Shown here one piece after another: positions 24,849 to 34,546 of a DNA stretch of 64,000 bases. The DNA is taken from positions 992,001 to 1,056,000 of the forward strand of contig NZ_JAHWXY010000001.1 in NCBI RefSeq assembly GCF_024281235.1, in the 5' to 3' direction. A program made the translations under genes and the position numbers. Each line of letters opens with the position of its first letter. Position 1 is the stretch's first letter. Under the pieces are notes generated by a model. That model worked only from the letters and a program-made list of their open reading frames with translations. It had not been told where the DNA came from and made no database searches. Source of the DNA: Shinella daejeonensis. Its GTDB lineage: Bacteria > Pseudomonadota > Alphaproteobacteria > Rhizobiales > Rhizobiaceae.

Positions 24849-26006
24849 ATGACAGACCGCCAACACTTTGTGCTTCTCCGCGATGATCGCGACGACCGCA
24901 CCACGGTCTTCGCCGATCCGCTCGCACTCGTCACCGTGCATGATCGCGCCGGTTTCGAGCCGGCCTTCGCGCGCCTCCAGGAAGCCCATGCCCAGGGGCG
25001 CTGGATCGCCGGCTTCATGAGCTATGAGGCCGGCCATCTGTTCGAACCGAGGCTTGCGCCGCTTGCCCCGGAAAACCGCCCGACGCCGCTGATGAGTTTC
25101 GGCATTTTCGAAGCCCCGGCCGAAAATCACCCGCTCGCCGCCGCGTTGCGGCGCGTGGAGAACGAACCTTTCCTCACCGAGCCGAAGGCCGACTGGGATT
25201 TTGCGACCTATCGCGACCGCTTCGACCGGCTGCACCGGCATATCCGGCAGGGCGACTGTTACCAGGCCAATCTCACCATGCCGATCCGCGCGCGCTGGAG
25301 CGGGAATCCGCTTGCCGCCTTCTGGTCGCTGATCGAGCGCCAGCCGGTGCGCTACGGTGCTTTCGTCTCGCTCGACGGCCCCCTGCTGCTGTCCCGCTCG
25401 CCGGAGCTGTTCTTCAATATCGACCGGCACGGCTGGATCGAGACCCACCCGATGAAGGGCACCGCGGCGCGCGGGGCAAGCGCCGCACAGGATGCGGAAA
25501 TCATCGCCGCCATGCGGGCCGACCCCAAGACGCAGGCGGAAAACCGGATGATCGTCGATCTCCTGCGCAACGACATTTCCCGTATAACGCAGGCCGGAAC
25601 GCTCGACGTGCCGCAACTTTTCGACGTGGAAACCTATCCAACCGTGCACCAGATGGTCAGCCATGTGCGTGCGAAGCTCGTCCCGGGAACGTCGATCCGC
25701 GACATCTTCGCCGCCCTTTTCCCCTGCGGCTCGATCACCGGTGCGCCGAAGATGCGCGCCATGGAAATCCTGCACGATCTGGAGGATGGTCCGCGTGACG
25801 CCTATTGCGGTGCGATCGGCGTGATCGCGCCGGACGGCGTCATGCGCTTCAACGTCGCCATCCGCACGCTCTCGCTCTTTCCGGACGGTGAGGCGGTGTT
25901 CAACGTCGGCGGCGGCATCGTCTTCGATTCGAACGCCGAATCCGAATATGAGGAATGCCTGCTCAAGGCGCGTTTCGCGGTGGGGGACCAATGGATATCT
26001 CGCTGA
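24849..26006 (+). CDS. pabB: aminodeoxychorismate synthase component I
   Basis: A 385-residue chorismate-utilising enzyme that aminates chorismate to 4-amino-4-deoxychorismate for folate synthesis. Motifs are SPELFFNIDRHG, HPMKGTAARG (the PIKGT region), MIVDLLRNDI, FPCGSITGAPKMRAM and GGGIVFDSNAESEYEEC. The N-terminal glutamine-amidotransferase domain is absent, so a separate PabA is expected elsewhere. The gene overlaps the next one by 16 bases. Confidence 0.93.
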   Translation: MTDRQHFVLLRDDRDDRTTVFADPLALVTVHDRAGFEPAFARLQEAHAQGRWIAGFMSYEAGHLFEPRLAPLAPENRPTPLMSFGIFEAPAENHPLAAALRRVENEPFLTEPKADWDFATYRDRFDRLHRHIRQGDCYQANLTMPIRARWSGNPLAAFWSLIERQPVRYGAFVSLDGPLLLSRSPELFFNIDRHGWIETHPMKGTAARGASAAQDAEIIAAMRADPKTQAENRMIVDLLRNDISRITQAGTLDVPQLFDVETYPTVHQMVSHVRAKLVPGTSIRDIFAALFPCGSITGAPKMRAMEILHDLEDGPRDAYCGAIGVIAPDGVMRFNVAIRTLSLFPDGEAVFNVGGGIVFDSNAESEYEECLLKARFAVGDQWISR

Positions 26007-26605
26007 TCGAGACGCTGCGCTTCGAGCCCGGCCAGGGCTTCATCCGGCTGGAGCGCCACCTCGCCCGCCTTTCCGCTTCGGCGCAGGCGCTCGGCCTGCC
26101 GGGCGCGGACAAGGCCCGCGAAGCGTTGCGCGCGCCCGCCGACGCCCCCCTTTCCCGGGTCCGCCTCGAACTTTTCGCCGATGGCCGCATCGAGGTGCGG
26201 ATGACCGCTTTCCAGCCGCTTGCGCCCGAGACCATATGGCGCCTGAAGGTGGCGCGCACCCGTCTCGATTCGGCCGATCCGCTGCTGCGCCACAAGACCT
26301 CTCGCCGCACCGCCTATACGGCGGCCCGCGCCGAGTTCCCCGCCACCGAGGCCGACGAGGTGCTGCTCCTCAACGAGCGCGGCGAGATCTGCGAAGGCAC
26401 CATCACCTCGGTCTTCCTCGACGACGGCTCGGGCGTTCTGAAGACGCCGCCGCTCGCCAGCGGCCTTCTGGCCGGCGTCTTGCGCGCGGAACTGCTGGAA
26501 AGCGGCGGAGCGACGGAACAGGTCCTGCGGCCGGAGGATCTTTCCGGCCACGCCGTCCTCGTCGGCAATTCGCTGCGCGGACTGATCCGGGGCAGACTGT
26601 CATGA
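25991..26605 (+). CDS. class IV aminotransferase, short PabC-like protein
   Basis: A 204-residue PLP enzyme of fold type IV, likely 4-amino-4-deoxychorismate lyase given its place after pabB. The PLP lysine is visible in LRHKTSRRTAY, and NERGEICEGTITSVF contains the conserved glutamate. It is shorter than typical PabC (about 270 residues): it begins directly at the ETLRFEPG strand and lacks the usual first 20 or so residues. The ATG at 25991 overlaps pabB, and its stop overlaps the next start (ATGA). The exact substrate remains an inference. Confidence 0.82.
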   Translation: MDISLIETLRFEPGQGFIRLERHLARLSASAQALGLPGADKAREALRAPADAPLSRVRLELFADGRIEVRMTAFQPLAPETIWRLKVARTRLDSADPLLRHKTSRRTAYTAARAEFPATEADEVLLLNERGEICEGTITSVFLDDGSGVLKTPPLASGLLAGVLRAELLESGGATEQVLRPEDLSGHAVLVGNSLRGLIRGRLS

Positions 26606-27501
26606 AGGCTCCCGTCCATACGCCCTATGACGGATCCGCCCGTCTCTTCACCATCGGCCTCGGCCCGCTCGACCCGGCGCACTGGATCGAGCCCGACGAC
26701 GAACTGGAGCGCTATCTGGCGGAAAAGGACCGGCTGATCGCCACCTGCCGGGATCTCGTCTTCGTCGAGGAGCCCAGCACGCGCGATGCGCAACAGGAAG
26801 TCCTCGATCTCCTGACGGCCTATTTGCCGGCCTGTCATCCGGCCCGCTACAGCCGCACGGGCGAAGACCTCGTCGCGGGACGGCGGCGCGTGCCGCTTTG
26901 CGGCGGCGACGCGCCGCTCGTGACGGCCGGGTCGCTCGTTCAGGAGGATCTGGTGCTGATGCGCCGCAGCGACGCCGGCTGGCGTCTGGTCGCGGGCTAT
27001 GTCGCCTTCCCCTCCTCCTGGTCGCTGCCGGAGAAATTCGGCCGCAGCATGGAGGAAATCCACCGGCCGGTGCCCGATTTCGCCGCCGGCACGCGCAACG
27101 CGGTGCTGATCAACCGCATGTTCGACAATCTGCGGGTCGAACAGCCGGTCTTCCGCTTCAACTGGTCGATCAATCCGGACGGCGATCTGCATTATCCCGT
27201 CTCGAAGGCGCATGGCGCCCTTCCCGGCGCAGACCGGATATCGCTTGCCGCCACCTATGCCCGGGTCGAGCGGCAGACCCTGCGCAAGCTGCCGGTTTCC
27301 GGCGACCTCCTCTTCACGATCCGCATCTATACGGATCCGCTTTCCGCCATCGCCCCGCTTCCCGACGCCGCCCGCATCGCCACCACCTTCGCCGATCAGC
27401 TCGAGGCGCTGACGCCGCCGCAGGCCGACTACAAGGGGCTGACCGACACACGCGCGGAACTCGTGGCGGCTTTGCGCAGGCTCGCCCTTTCAACGGGATA
27501 A
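26602..27501 (+). CDS. DUF3445 protein, heme-dependent oxidative N-demethylase-like
   Basis: A 299-residue DUF3445 protein. Characterised relatives are alpha subunits of heme-dependent oxidative N-demethylases acting on methylated amines. Conserved-looking parts are VQEDLVLMRR, GYVAFPSSWSLPEKFG, INRMFDNLRVEQPVFRFNWSI, LRKLPVSGDLLFTIRIYTDP. The start overlaps the pabC-like stop by ATGA, so it is in the pab operon, an odd partner for folate synthesis. One-carbon metabolism would be a link, but this is inference. Confidence 0.78.
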   Translation: MKAPVHTPYDGSARLFTIGLGPLDPAHWIEPDDELERYLAEKDRLIATCRDLVFVEEPSTRDAQQEVLDLLTAYLPACHPARYSRTGEDLVAGRRRVPLCGGDAPLVTAGSLVQEDLVLMRRSDAGWRLVAGYVAFPSSWSLPEKFGRSMEEIHRPVPDFAAGTRNAVLINRMFDNLRVEQPVFRFNWSINPDGDLHYPVSKAHGALPGADRISLAATYARVERQTLRKLPVSGDLLFTIRIYTDPLSAIAPLPDAARIATTFADQLEALTPPQADYKGLTDTRAELVAALRRLALSTG

Positions 27502-27604
27502 TGCCCGCACGACGACGACTGCGTCTTGCATTCGGGATGCCTTCACGGCATGTTTTTTGCCAATTGACTGGCGGCGCCGCGGTGTCGCGACCTGGAGATT
27601 TGAT

Positions 27605-27976
27605 ATGAAGCCGATCACCGTCCTGAGCCTGCTTGCCGCCGCCGCCGCACTTGCCTCCTGCCAGATGGGAGGCGCACCACGGAGCATGCCGGTGGTCCAG
27701 CAGCCCCAGCCGACCGGCGTGGAAGGGTCCTGGGCCGATCCGAACGGCATTATCTCGACCTTTTCCGGCGGCACCTTCACCACGCGCACGACCGATACCA
27801 ATCAGCTTCTGGCCTCCGGCAATTACGTCAAGGTTAGCCCGACCCTGGTCGAGATCAACATGACCTCGCTCGTGCGCAACACCCAGTCCAAGGTCAATTG
27901 CGCCCTGGTCACCATCAACCAGCTCAATTGCACGACGGCGGAAAACGCCCAGTTCTCGCTTTCACGCCGGAGCTGA
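27605..27976 (+). CDS. Omp10-like outer-membrane lipoprotein
   Basis: A 123-residue lipoprotein: signal peptide MKPITVLSLLAAAAALASC with lipobox L-A-S-C (Cys19), then a proline/glutamine linker and a small beta-rich domain (GSWADPNGIISTFSGGTF, NYVKVSPTLVEINMTS, KVNCALVTINQLNCT). It resembles Brucella Omp10. It is monocistronic, with a strong terminator 40 bases on. Role: outer-membrane-associated lipoprotein of unknown mechanism. Confidence 0.85.
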   Translation: MKPITVLSLLAAAAALASCQMGGAPRSMPVVQQPQPTGVEGSWADPNGIISTFSGGTFTTRTTDTNQLLASGNYVKVSPTLVEINMTSLVRNTQSKVNCALVTINQLNCTTAENAQFSLSRRS

Positions 27977-28012
27977 GATTCGCCCGGCAAGGACAATATG
28001 TCTCCCTTTTCC

Positions 28013-28050
28013 ATGCCGGTCCGGGCTTTCCCGGACCGGCATTTCTTTTT
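28013..28050 (+). terminator. terminator of the Omp10-like gene
   Basis: A 13-bp stem (28013-28025 with 28030-28042) and a 4-base loop followed by TTCTTTTT. Confidence 0.92.
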
Positions 28051-28130
28051 AGAACCGAACAAAATGCGCGGCCCATGACCGCACAACCGGACGCCGGATC
28101 GCGCCCGCAGCCACAGGACCCGTACGCACC

Positions 28131-29162
28131 ATGAACGACACCGCTTCCAGACCCACAGCCCACCCCCTCGTCCGACACGGCAAGGTCGGCGTGCTGCTCG
28201 TCAATCTCGGCACCCCCGACGGCACCGACTACACGTCGATGCGGCGTTACCTGAAGGAATTCCTCACCGACACCCGGGTGATCGAATGGCCGAAGATCGC
28301 CTGGTATCCGATCCTCTTCGGCATCGTTTTGAACACCCGTCCCGGCAAGGTCGGCAAGGCTTACGAATCGATCTGGAACAACGATCTGAACGAAAGCTTC
28401 CTGCGCACCTATACGCGCAACCAGTCGGAGAAGATGGCGGCCGCCCTTTCCGGCCATCCGCAGGTCGTCGTCGACTGGGCCATGCGCTACGGCCAGCCCT
28501 CCATCGCCTCGCGCCTCGCCCATCTCCAGAAGGAAGGCTGCGAACGCATCCTCGTCTTCCCGCTCTATCCGCAATATGCCGCCGCGACGACGGCGACCGT
28601 CAACGACAAGGCCTTCGAGACGCTGCTGAAGATGCGCTGGCAGCCGGCCCTGCGCACCGTGCCGCCCTATCACGACGATCCCGCCTATATCGAAGCGCTC
28701 GCCGTTTCGATCGAAAAGCATTTCGCCGGCCTCGACTGGGAGCCGGAACGGCTTTTGACCTCTTTCCATGGCATCCCGAAGAATTACTTCGAGAAGGGCG
28801 ACCCCTATTATTGTCAGTGTCAGAAGACCGCGCGTCTGCTGCGCGAAAGGCTCGGCTGGCCCGAGGAACGCCTCGTCGTCACCTTCCAGTCCCGTTTCGG
28901 GCCGGAGGAATGGCTCCAGCCCTATACCGACAAGACCGTGGAGAAACTGGCGAAGGAGGGCCTGCGCCGCATCGCCGTCATCAATCCCGGCTTCGTATCC
29001 GACTGCCTGGAGACGCTCGAGGAAATCGCCGGCGAGGCGGGTGAGATCTTCCTCCATAACGGCGGCGAGAAATTCACCCATATTCCCTGTCTCAACGATT
29101 CCCCGGAAGGCATGGCGGTGCTGGAAACGGTCGTGCGCCGCGAGCTTGCCGGCTGGATCTGA
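28131..29162 (+). CDS. hemH: ferrochelatase
   Basis: A 343-residue ferrochelatase inserting Fe2+ into protoporphyrin IX. Signature parts are [39 protein letters not shown] with the metal-site histidine, [13 protein letters not shown] and [15 protein letters not shown]. The start at 28131 is an ATG immediately after a proline-rich upstream frame; no strong ribosome-binding site is seen. Peripheral membrane or cytosolic. It is monocistronic. Confidence 0.96.
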   Translation: MNDTASRPTAHPLVRHGKVGVLLVNLGTPDGTDYTSMRRYLKEFLTDTRVIEWPKIAWYPILFGIVLNTRPGKVGKAYESIWNNDLNESFLRTYTRNQSEKMAAALSGHPQVVVDWAMRYGQPSIASRLAHLQKEGCERILVFPLYPQYAAATTATVNDKAFETLLKMRWQPALRTVPPYHDDPAYIEALAVSIEKHFAGLDWEPERLLTSFHGIPKNYFEKGDPYYCQCQKTARLLRERLGWPEERLVVTFQSRFGPEEWLQPYTDKTVEKLAKEGLRRIAVINPGFVSDCLETLEEIAGEAGEIFLHNGGEKFTHIPCLNDSPEGMAVLETVVRRELAGWI

Positions 29163-29254
29163 CGGCAACCGGCAAGGCTCCCGGCACAAAGAGACTGGCG
29201 CTTGCGCGCAGATGTCTTAAGAGTGGTGACACGCAGTTACGAGGAGAACACCCC

Positions 29255-30286
29255 ATGCCGCTGGCCGGATTGGACATCGTCGTCATCGCCCTCGTGGTTC
29301 TCGTCATTCTGGTCCTCTTTTCGGGGATCAAGACGGTGCCGCAGGGCTACCAGTACACCGTCGAGCGCTTCGGGCGTTACACACGCACGCTGGAGCCGGG
29401 GCTCAATCTGATCCTTCCCTTCATCGATCGCATCGGCGCGAAGATGAACGTGATGGAGCAGGTGCTCGACATCCCGACGCAGGAAGTCATCACCCGCGAC
29501 AACGCCAGCGTCTCGGCCGATGCCGTCGCCTTCTATCAGATCCTGAATTCCGCCCAGGCCGCCTATCAGGTGGCGCATCTGGAACACGCCATCATCAATC
29601 TCACCATGACCAACATCCGCTCGGTGATGGGCTCGATGGATCTCGACGATCTGCTGTCGAACCGCGACCGCATCAACGACCAGCTCCTGCGCGTGGTCGA
29701 CGAGGCCGCCCATCCCTGGGGCGTCAAGATCACCCGCGTCGAGATCAAGGATATCGCACCGCCGAAGGATCTCATCGACGCCATGGCGCGGCAGATGAAG
29801 GCCGAGCGGGAGAAGCGCGCCGAAGTGCTGGAAGCCGAAGGCTCGCGCAACGCGCAGATCCTGCGCGCCGAAGGCGCAAAGCAATCCGCGATCCTGGAGG
29901 CCGAAGGCCAGCGGGAGGCCGCCTTCCGCGACGCCGAGGCGCGCGAACGGCTCGCGGAAGCCGAGGCGAAGGCCACCCACATGGTCTCCGAGGCCATCGC
30001 GGCGGGAAATATGCAGGCCATCAACTATTTCGTCGCGCAGAAATATACCGAGGCCATGGCCGCCATCGGCAAGGCTCCGAACACCAAGGTCGTTCTCATG
30101 CCGATGGAGGCCTCCTCGCTGATCGGCTCGCTCGGCGGCATCGGAGCGATCGCGCGGGAGGTCTTCGGCGGCGACGGCCCGCAAAACGCGCCGCCGGCGG
30201 GCGGGCGGCCCCGTTCGTCCACGCCCTCCACGTCCCCGACGCCGGCCTTCCGCAATCCCTTCGATACGCCGTCGCAGGGAGGATAG
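29255..30286 (+). CDS. qmcA: SPFH/Band 7 membrane protein (QmcA/paraslipin)
   Basis: A 343-residue stomatin-like protein: an N-terminal membrane helix ([20 protein letters not shown]), an SPFH domain ([19 protein letters not shown] through [11 protein letters not shown]) and a helical coiled-coil region rich in [13 protein letters not shown] repeats, then a flexible tail. It is paired with the NfeD-like gene three bases downstream, the standard SPFH-NfeD pairing. The ATG at 29255 has GAGGAGA upstream. It likely organises membrane microdomains or protease access. The gene symbol is by family. Confidence 0.9.
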   Translation: MPLAGLDIVVIALVVLVILVLFSGIKTVPQGYQYTVERFGRYTRTLEPGLNLILPFIDRIGAKMNVMEQVLDIPTQEVITRDNASVSADAVAFYQILNSAQAAYQVAHLEHAIINLTMTNIRSVMGSMDLDDLLSNRDRINDQLLRVVDEAAHPWGVKITRVEIKDIAPPKDLIDAMARQMKAEREKRAEVLEAEGSRNAQILRAEGAKQSAILEAEGQREAAFRDAEARERLAEAEAKATHMVSEAIAAGNMQAINYFVAQKYTEAMAAIGKAPNTKVVLMPMEASSLIGSLGGIGAIAREVFGGDGPQNAPPAGGRPRSSTPSTSPTPAFRNPFDTPSQGG

Positions 30287-30289
30287 GCC

Positions 30290-30748
30290 ATGGTTCAGCG
30301 TCTCGTCGCCGAACTCGGACCCTGGGCCTGGTGGGTCGCCGGCATCGTGCTGCTGATGCTCGAACTCTTGATGCCGGGCGTCTTTCTCGTCTGGATCGGC
30401 ATTGCGGCGATCCTGACCGGCCTGCTGTCGCTGGCGCTCTGGGGCGAGGCCGTCTGGAGCTGGCAAGTGCAGTGGACCGTGTTCGCCGCGCTGTCGCTCG
30501 TGGCCGTCCTCATCGGCCGGCGCATCGTCAGCCGCCGCGGCCGCATCACCGACGAACCCCATCTCAACCAGCGCGGCCAGAGCCTTGTCGGCCGCACCGC
30601 GACCCTGGAGCAGCCGATCACCGAAGGGCGCGGCCGCATCCGACTGGACGATACGCTCTGGACCGTCCAGGGGCCTGACCTGCCGGTCGGCGCGCGCGTG
30701 CGCGTCACGGCCAGCAACGGCCGAGACCTGACGGTGGAAGCCGTCTGA
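30290..30748 (+). CDS. NfeD-family membrane protein
   Basis: A 152-residue NfeD short form: two hydrophobic segments (WWVAGIVLLMLELLMPGVFLVWIG split by charged residues, and FAALSLVAVLIGRRI) and a C-terminal OB-fold beta domain (LVGRTATLEQPI, GRIRLDDTLWTVQGPDLPVG, VRVTASNGRDLTVE). It acts with the upstream SPFH protein. Spacing is three bases, so the two are translated as an operon. Confidence 0.9.
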   Translation: MVQRLVAELGPWAWWVAGIVLLMLELLMPGVFLVWIGIAAILTGLLSLALWGEAVWSWQVQWTVFAALSLVAVLIGRRIVSRRGRITDEPHLNQRGQSLVGRTATLEQPITEGRGRIRLDDTLWTVQGPDLPVGARVRVTASNGRDLTVEAV

Positions 30749-30775
30749 CCGGGCGTTGCCGCGGATTTTTCGGTC

Positions 30776-31771
30776 TCAGGCGACGCCGATACGCAGAAGG
30801 TCGTGGAAATGCACGATGCCGATGGGGCGAAAGCCCTCGTCGGTCACGATAAGCGCCGAAATATTGTGCTGGTTGAGCAGGCCGAGCGCGGCGGTCGCCA
30901 GCGTCGTCGGCTTCACCGTCTTGGGGTTTCGCGTCATCAGGTCGTCGACGGTGAGATCGGCGAGATTGCGCGAAAGATTGCGGGCGAGATCGCCGTCCGT
31001 GACGATACCGGCCAGCACGCCGGTGTCGTCCACCACGCCGACGCAGCCGTAGCGCTTCTGCGCCAGCATCATCACCGCTTCCGGCATGCCGGTTCCCAAC
31101 GGCACGAGCGGCAGGAATTCGCCCTCATGCATGATGTCGCCGACATGCGTCAGGCTCGCGCCGAGCTTGCCGCCGGGATGGAAGGTCTTGAAGTCGGTGG
31201 CGGTGAAGCCCCGCGCCTCCAGGAGCGCCACCGCAAGCGAATCACCGATCGCCAGTTGCATGACCGTCGAGGTGGTGGGCGCCAGACCGTGCGGACAGGC
31301 TTCCTGTTCCTTCGGCAGAAGCAGGATGGTGTCGGCTTCACGCGCCAGCGTGGAGCGCGCGCCGGAGGTGATCGCGATCAGCGGAATGGAAAAGCGGCGG
31401 GAATAGGAGACGATGCCCTGCAATTCCGCAGTCTCGCCACTCCAGGACAGGGCCAGGATGACGTCGTCGCGGCCGATCATGCCGAGATCGCCATGATTGG
31501 CCTCCACCGGATGGACGAAAAAGGCCGGCGTGCCGGTCGAGGCGAGCGTGGCGGCGATCTTGGCGCCGACATGCCCCGATTTTCCGATGCCCGTGACCAC
31601 GACACGGCCGCTGATGCGGCCGATCGCGGCGACCGCATCGCGGAATGCCTCATAGAGCGGCCCCCGAAGGGCCAGGGAAAGAGCGGCCAGACCGGCTTTT
31701 TCCGTTTCGACCGTGCGGATCGCCGAGGCGACCGCATTCTCGCTGTCGAGTGAATCCGATATCCTGATCAT
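30776..31771 (-). CDS. kpsF: arabinose-5-phosphate isomerase
   Basis: A 331-residue KpsF/GutQ enzyme interconverting ribulose-5-phosphate and arabinose-5-phosphate for Kdo synthesis. The SIS domain spans about residues 45-180 (VVTGIGKSGHVGAKIAATLA, ALSWSGETAEL, APTTSTVMQLAIGDSLAV), followed by two CBS domains (VGDIMHEGEFLPLV and TVDDLMTRNPKTV). The start at 31771 (MIRISDSLDSE) was chosen by family length; an AGAGG lies somewhat far upstream. It is divergent from the beta-barrel gene, which also concerns the envelope. Confidence 0.93.
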   Translation of the reverse strand: MIRISDSLDSENAVASAIRTVETEKAGLAALSLALRGPLYEAFRDAVAAIGRISGRVVVTGIGKSGHVGAKIAATLASTGTPAFFVHPVEANHGDLGMIGRDDVILALSWSGETAELQGIVSYSRRFSIPLIAITSGARSTLAREADTILLLPKEQEACPHGLAPTTSTVMQLAIGDSLAVALLEARGFTATDFKTFHPGGKLGASLTHVGDIMHEGEFLPLVPLGTGMPEAVMMLAQKRYGCVGVVDDTGVLAGIVTDGDLARNLSRNLADLTVDDLMTRNPKTVKPTTLATAALGLLNQHNISALIVTDEGFRPIGIVHFHDLLRIGVA

Positions 31772-31928
31772 GGCGATTTCGTTAGCCTCTTTAAGCCGCC
31801 CTGTCCACGCAGGACGCCGTGCGAAATGCATATGCCGTCCGCCGCCCGTCTCACCCGCCGGCAACCAAGCATTAACCATACGGCTTTACATTCGCTTAGG
31901 ACATTCGCGAGCGTTACAGGCTGCACCC

Positions 31929-33419
31929 ATGGCGGAAGCTGGAAAAATCAACGGCGGCGCGGCATCGCCGCGTCTCAAGGGACCGCTGGCCGGGCTGTTG
32001 CTGGCCGGCATCGTCCTCGCCTGTCCGCCCGCCCATGGACAGGAACAGCAGAACGCCTTTTCTGCTCCCCTTGCAACCGGCACGGCCTCCTTCGCGGAGC
32101 CCGGTCCGGCGCTAGACGAGACGGACGACGGACAGGCCCCCCTCCCCGCCCCGCTTGATGGCGAAGACGCCCCGCCGGACGATCCCGCCCTCGTGGACGA
32201 GGACGCTTCCGCCCGGATCCTGCCGGACAGCCTGCGCGAGAACCTGCCGCAGACCCGCATCGACAGCGCGGTGCGCCGCGCGGCGGCCGACAGCGGCGAA
32301 GCGCCGGGCGTTCCCCTTGGCGCCTTCACCCTGCGGCCCTCCCTGTCCCAGGGCATCGGTACGGAGCGGACCAGCGACGGCGGCGGCTCGAGCAGCCGCA
32401 CCTTTTCCCGCACCGGTTTCCGGGGTGTACTCACCTCCGACTGGTCGCGTCACCAACTCACCGTCGACGCCGATGGCGTCTACGAACGCAATCTCGGCGG
32501 CACCGGCGAGACCCAGCCGGAATTCCGCCTCGGCGCCGACCTTCGGCTCGATCTTTCGCACGATACGATCGCCAATATAACCGGCGGCTATCGCTTCAAC
32601 CGCGAAAGCTCCACGGATCCGAACGCCGTCAGCGGCGCTTCGGCGCAATCGGGCGTACAGACGCTGACCGGCGGCGCCCGCGTCACCCGCGATTTCGGCC
32701 TTATTCGCGGCACCGCCGGTCTCGATCTGGAAAGGCAGATCTACGGTTCGGCCAAGCTCTCGGACGGCAGCCGCCTGTCGCTTGCCGACCGCAATCGCAC
32801 GGAGGCGACCCTGACGGGCCGGATCGGCTATGAGCTTTCACCGGCGCTCATTCCCTATCTGGAAGCTTCGGCCGGCCGGTCCTTCTACGACCGCCGCGCC
32901 GATTCGCTCGGCTACGAACGCTCCGCCACGCTCCTCGGCGGCCGCGGCGGCGTGGAAATCGACCTTGGCGAGAAACTGCGCGGCGATCTCGGCATCGGCT
33001 ACAAGCAGGCGCATTTTGAGGACCACCGGCTATCGGCCATCGAGACATTGGCGCTCGACGGCTCCCTCGCCTGGTCGCCGCAGCGCGGCACCGACCTGCG
33101 GCTCGGCTTCAGGACGGAAATCGAACCGTCGACGGCCGGCGGAGAAAGCGGCTATGTCGCCTATGAGACGAACGCCGAACTGACGCACCAGCTCAGGGAC
33201 AATCTCGTCGCGACGCTCATGGGCGCCTATACCTTGCGGGACATGCCATCGGCGTCCGGTTCGGACCAGAACGTCTATCGGGTCGGCGCCGGCCTCGCCT
33301 GGGATCTCAATCGCTGGCTCGCCATGACCGGCGATGTCTCCTACGAGGTGACCACCCAGTCCGGTGCCGCGGATTCACGCATCACGCGCGCCGGCATCGG
33401 CCTCGTGCTGCGGCGCTGA
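31929..33419 (+). CDS. outer-membrane beta-barrel protein
   Basis: A 496-residue exported protein. A signal segment (LAGLLLAGIVLACPPAHG) is followed by an acidic, proline-rich region to about residue 115 and then by about 370 residues of alternating amphipathic strands (for example FTLRPSLSQGIGTER, HQLTVDADGVYERN, RLGADLRLDLSHDTI, VYRVGAGLAWDLNRWLAM) ending in VLRR. This is the OMP_b-brl type. It probably sits in the outer membrane; the ligand is unknown. The ATG at 31929 has no strong ribosome-binding site. It is divergent from kpsF. Confidence 0.82.
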   Translation: MAEAGKINGGAASPRLKGPLAGLLLAGIVLACPPAHGQEQQNAFSAPLATGTASFAEPGPALDETDDGQAPLPAPLDGEDAPPDDPALVDEDASARILPDSLRENLPQTRIDSAVRRAAADSGEAPGVPLGAFTLRPSLSQGIGTERTSDGGGSSSRTFSRTGFRGVLTSDWSRHQLTVDADGVYERNLGGTGETQPEFRLGADLRLDLSHDTIANITGGYRFNRESSTDPNAVSGASAQSGVQTLTGGARVTRDFGLIRGTAGLDLERQIYGSAKLSDGSRLSLADRNRTEATLTGRIGYELSPALIPYLEASAGRSFYDRRADSLGYERSATLLGGRGGVEIDLGEKLRGDLGIGYKQAHFEDHRLSAIETLALDGSLAWSPQRGTDLRLGFRTEIEPSTAGGESGYVAYETNAELTHQLRDNLVATLMGAYTLRDMPSASGSDQNVYRVGAGLAWDLNRWLAMTGDVSYEVTTQSGAADSRITRAGIGLVLRR

Positions 33420-33442
33420 CCGCCGGCCTTTGCGGCCGGCGG
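33420..33442. terminator. hairpin between beta-barrel gene and galU
   Basis: Stem CCGCCGGC/GCCGGCGG directly after the barrel stop codon and 13 bases beyond the galU stop. There is no T tract on either strand, so termination activity is uncertain. Confidence 0.45.
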
Positions 33443-33454
33443 CAGCCGGCTCCT

Positions 33455-34342
33455 TTACTTGAGGCCGGAAACGAGCGTTTTCAGCGGCCCCTCGACCGAA
33501 GGACGGATATCCTCGCGCGCCAGCGCAAAGGCGATATTGGCGAGGATGAAGCCGTCCTTCGCGCCGCAGTCATAGGTCTCGCCCCGGAAATGATAGGCGG
33601 CGAACGTCTGGCTTGCGGAAAGCTTGACCATCGCGTCGGTCAGCTGGATCTCGTTGCCCGCGCCGCGCTCCTGCGTGGCGAGGATGGGGAATATCTCCGG
33701 CTGGAGGATATAGCGGCCGTTGATGAAGAAGTTGGAAGGCGCGGTGCCGGGCGCCGGCTTCTCCACCATCTTCGTAATGGCGAAGCCCTCGCCGATCTTT
33801 TCGCCGACGCCCACGATGCCGTATTTATGCGCCTGGTCGGGCGCGCATTCCTCGACGGCGATCACATTGGCGCCGCTATGCTCGAACAGTTCGACCATAC
33901 CCTTCAGGCAGCCCTTCTCGCCCTTCATGATCATGTCCGGCAGAAGCAGGGCGAAGGGTTCGTTGCCCACCAGCTCGCGCGCGCACCAGACCGCATGGCC
34001 AAGACCGAGCGGCTCCTGCTGGCGGGTGAAGCTGGTGCTGCCGGCCAGCGGCAGGATGCTTTCGAGCAGCGTCAGCTCGGCCGTCTTGTTGCGGGCGCGC
34101 AGGGTCTGCTCCAGTTCGACCTGGATATCGAAATAATCCTCGATCACCGCCTTGCTGCGGCCGGTGACGAAGATTAGATGCTCGATACCTGCCTCGAGCG
34201 CCTCGTCGACCACATATTGGATGACCGGCTTGTCGACGACGGTCAGCATTTCCTTCGGGACCGCCTTGGTCGCCGGAAGGAAGCGGGTTCCAAGCCCCGC
34301 CACGGGAAAGACAGCCTTACGAACCTTGCGGATCTGCGACAT
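33455..34342 (-). CDS. galU: UTP-glucose-1-phosphate uridylyltransferase
   Basis: A 295-residue nucleotidyltransferase making UDP-glucose for polysaccharides and trehalose. The signature [18 protein letters not shown] followed by AVPKEML is at the N-terminus; [19 protein letters not shown] and [19 protein letters not shown] are also present. The ATG at 34342 has AGAGGTG upstream. It is monocistronic and convergent with the barrel gene. Confidence 0.96.
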   Translation of the reverse strand: MSQIRKVRKAVFPVAGLGTRFLPATKAVPKEMLTVVDKPVIQYVVDEALEAGIEHLIFVTGRSKAVIEDYFDIQVELEQTLRARNKTAELTLLESILPLAGSTSFTRQQEPLGLGHAVWCARELVGNEPFALLLPDMIMKGEKGCLKGMVELFEHSGANVIAVEECAPDQAHKYGIVGVGEKIGEGFAITKMVEKPAPGTAPSNFFINGRYILQPEIFPILATQERGAGNEIQLTDAMVKLSASQTFAAYHFRGETYDCGAKDGFILANIAFALAREDIRPSVEGPLKTLVSGLK

Positions 34343-34546
34343 GATCACCTCTTTTTGAACAGTACCGCCCTCATGGCTATGGCGCGTTTGCGCCCAAATA
34401 GGGCCAGATTGCTATTTTTTTACGAAGGAAGACGCGACGGGGGTTTGATGGTAAAGAATTTGTTGACTTCGTTTTTATAAGTTTTGCGTTCAGCCGGTGG
34501 TTCCAGACCATCGACCCGAAATTTGAAAAAACGGACATGACAGCCG

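Noticed and set aside
28075..28134. A 19-codon ORF overlapping the hemH start by ATGA
   Set aside because: Pro/Gln-rich, no ribosome-binding site, no terminator or anti-terminator structure; the overlap is probably chance.
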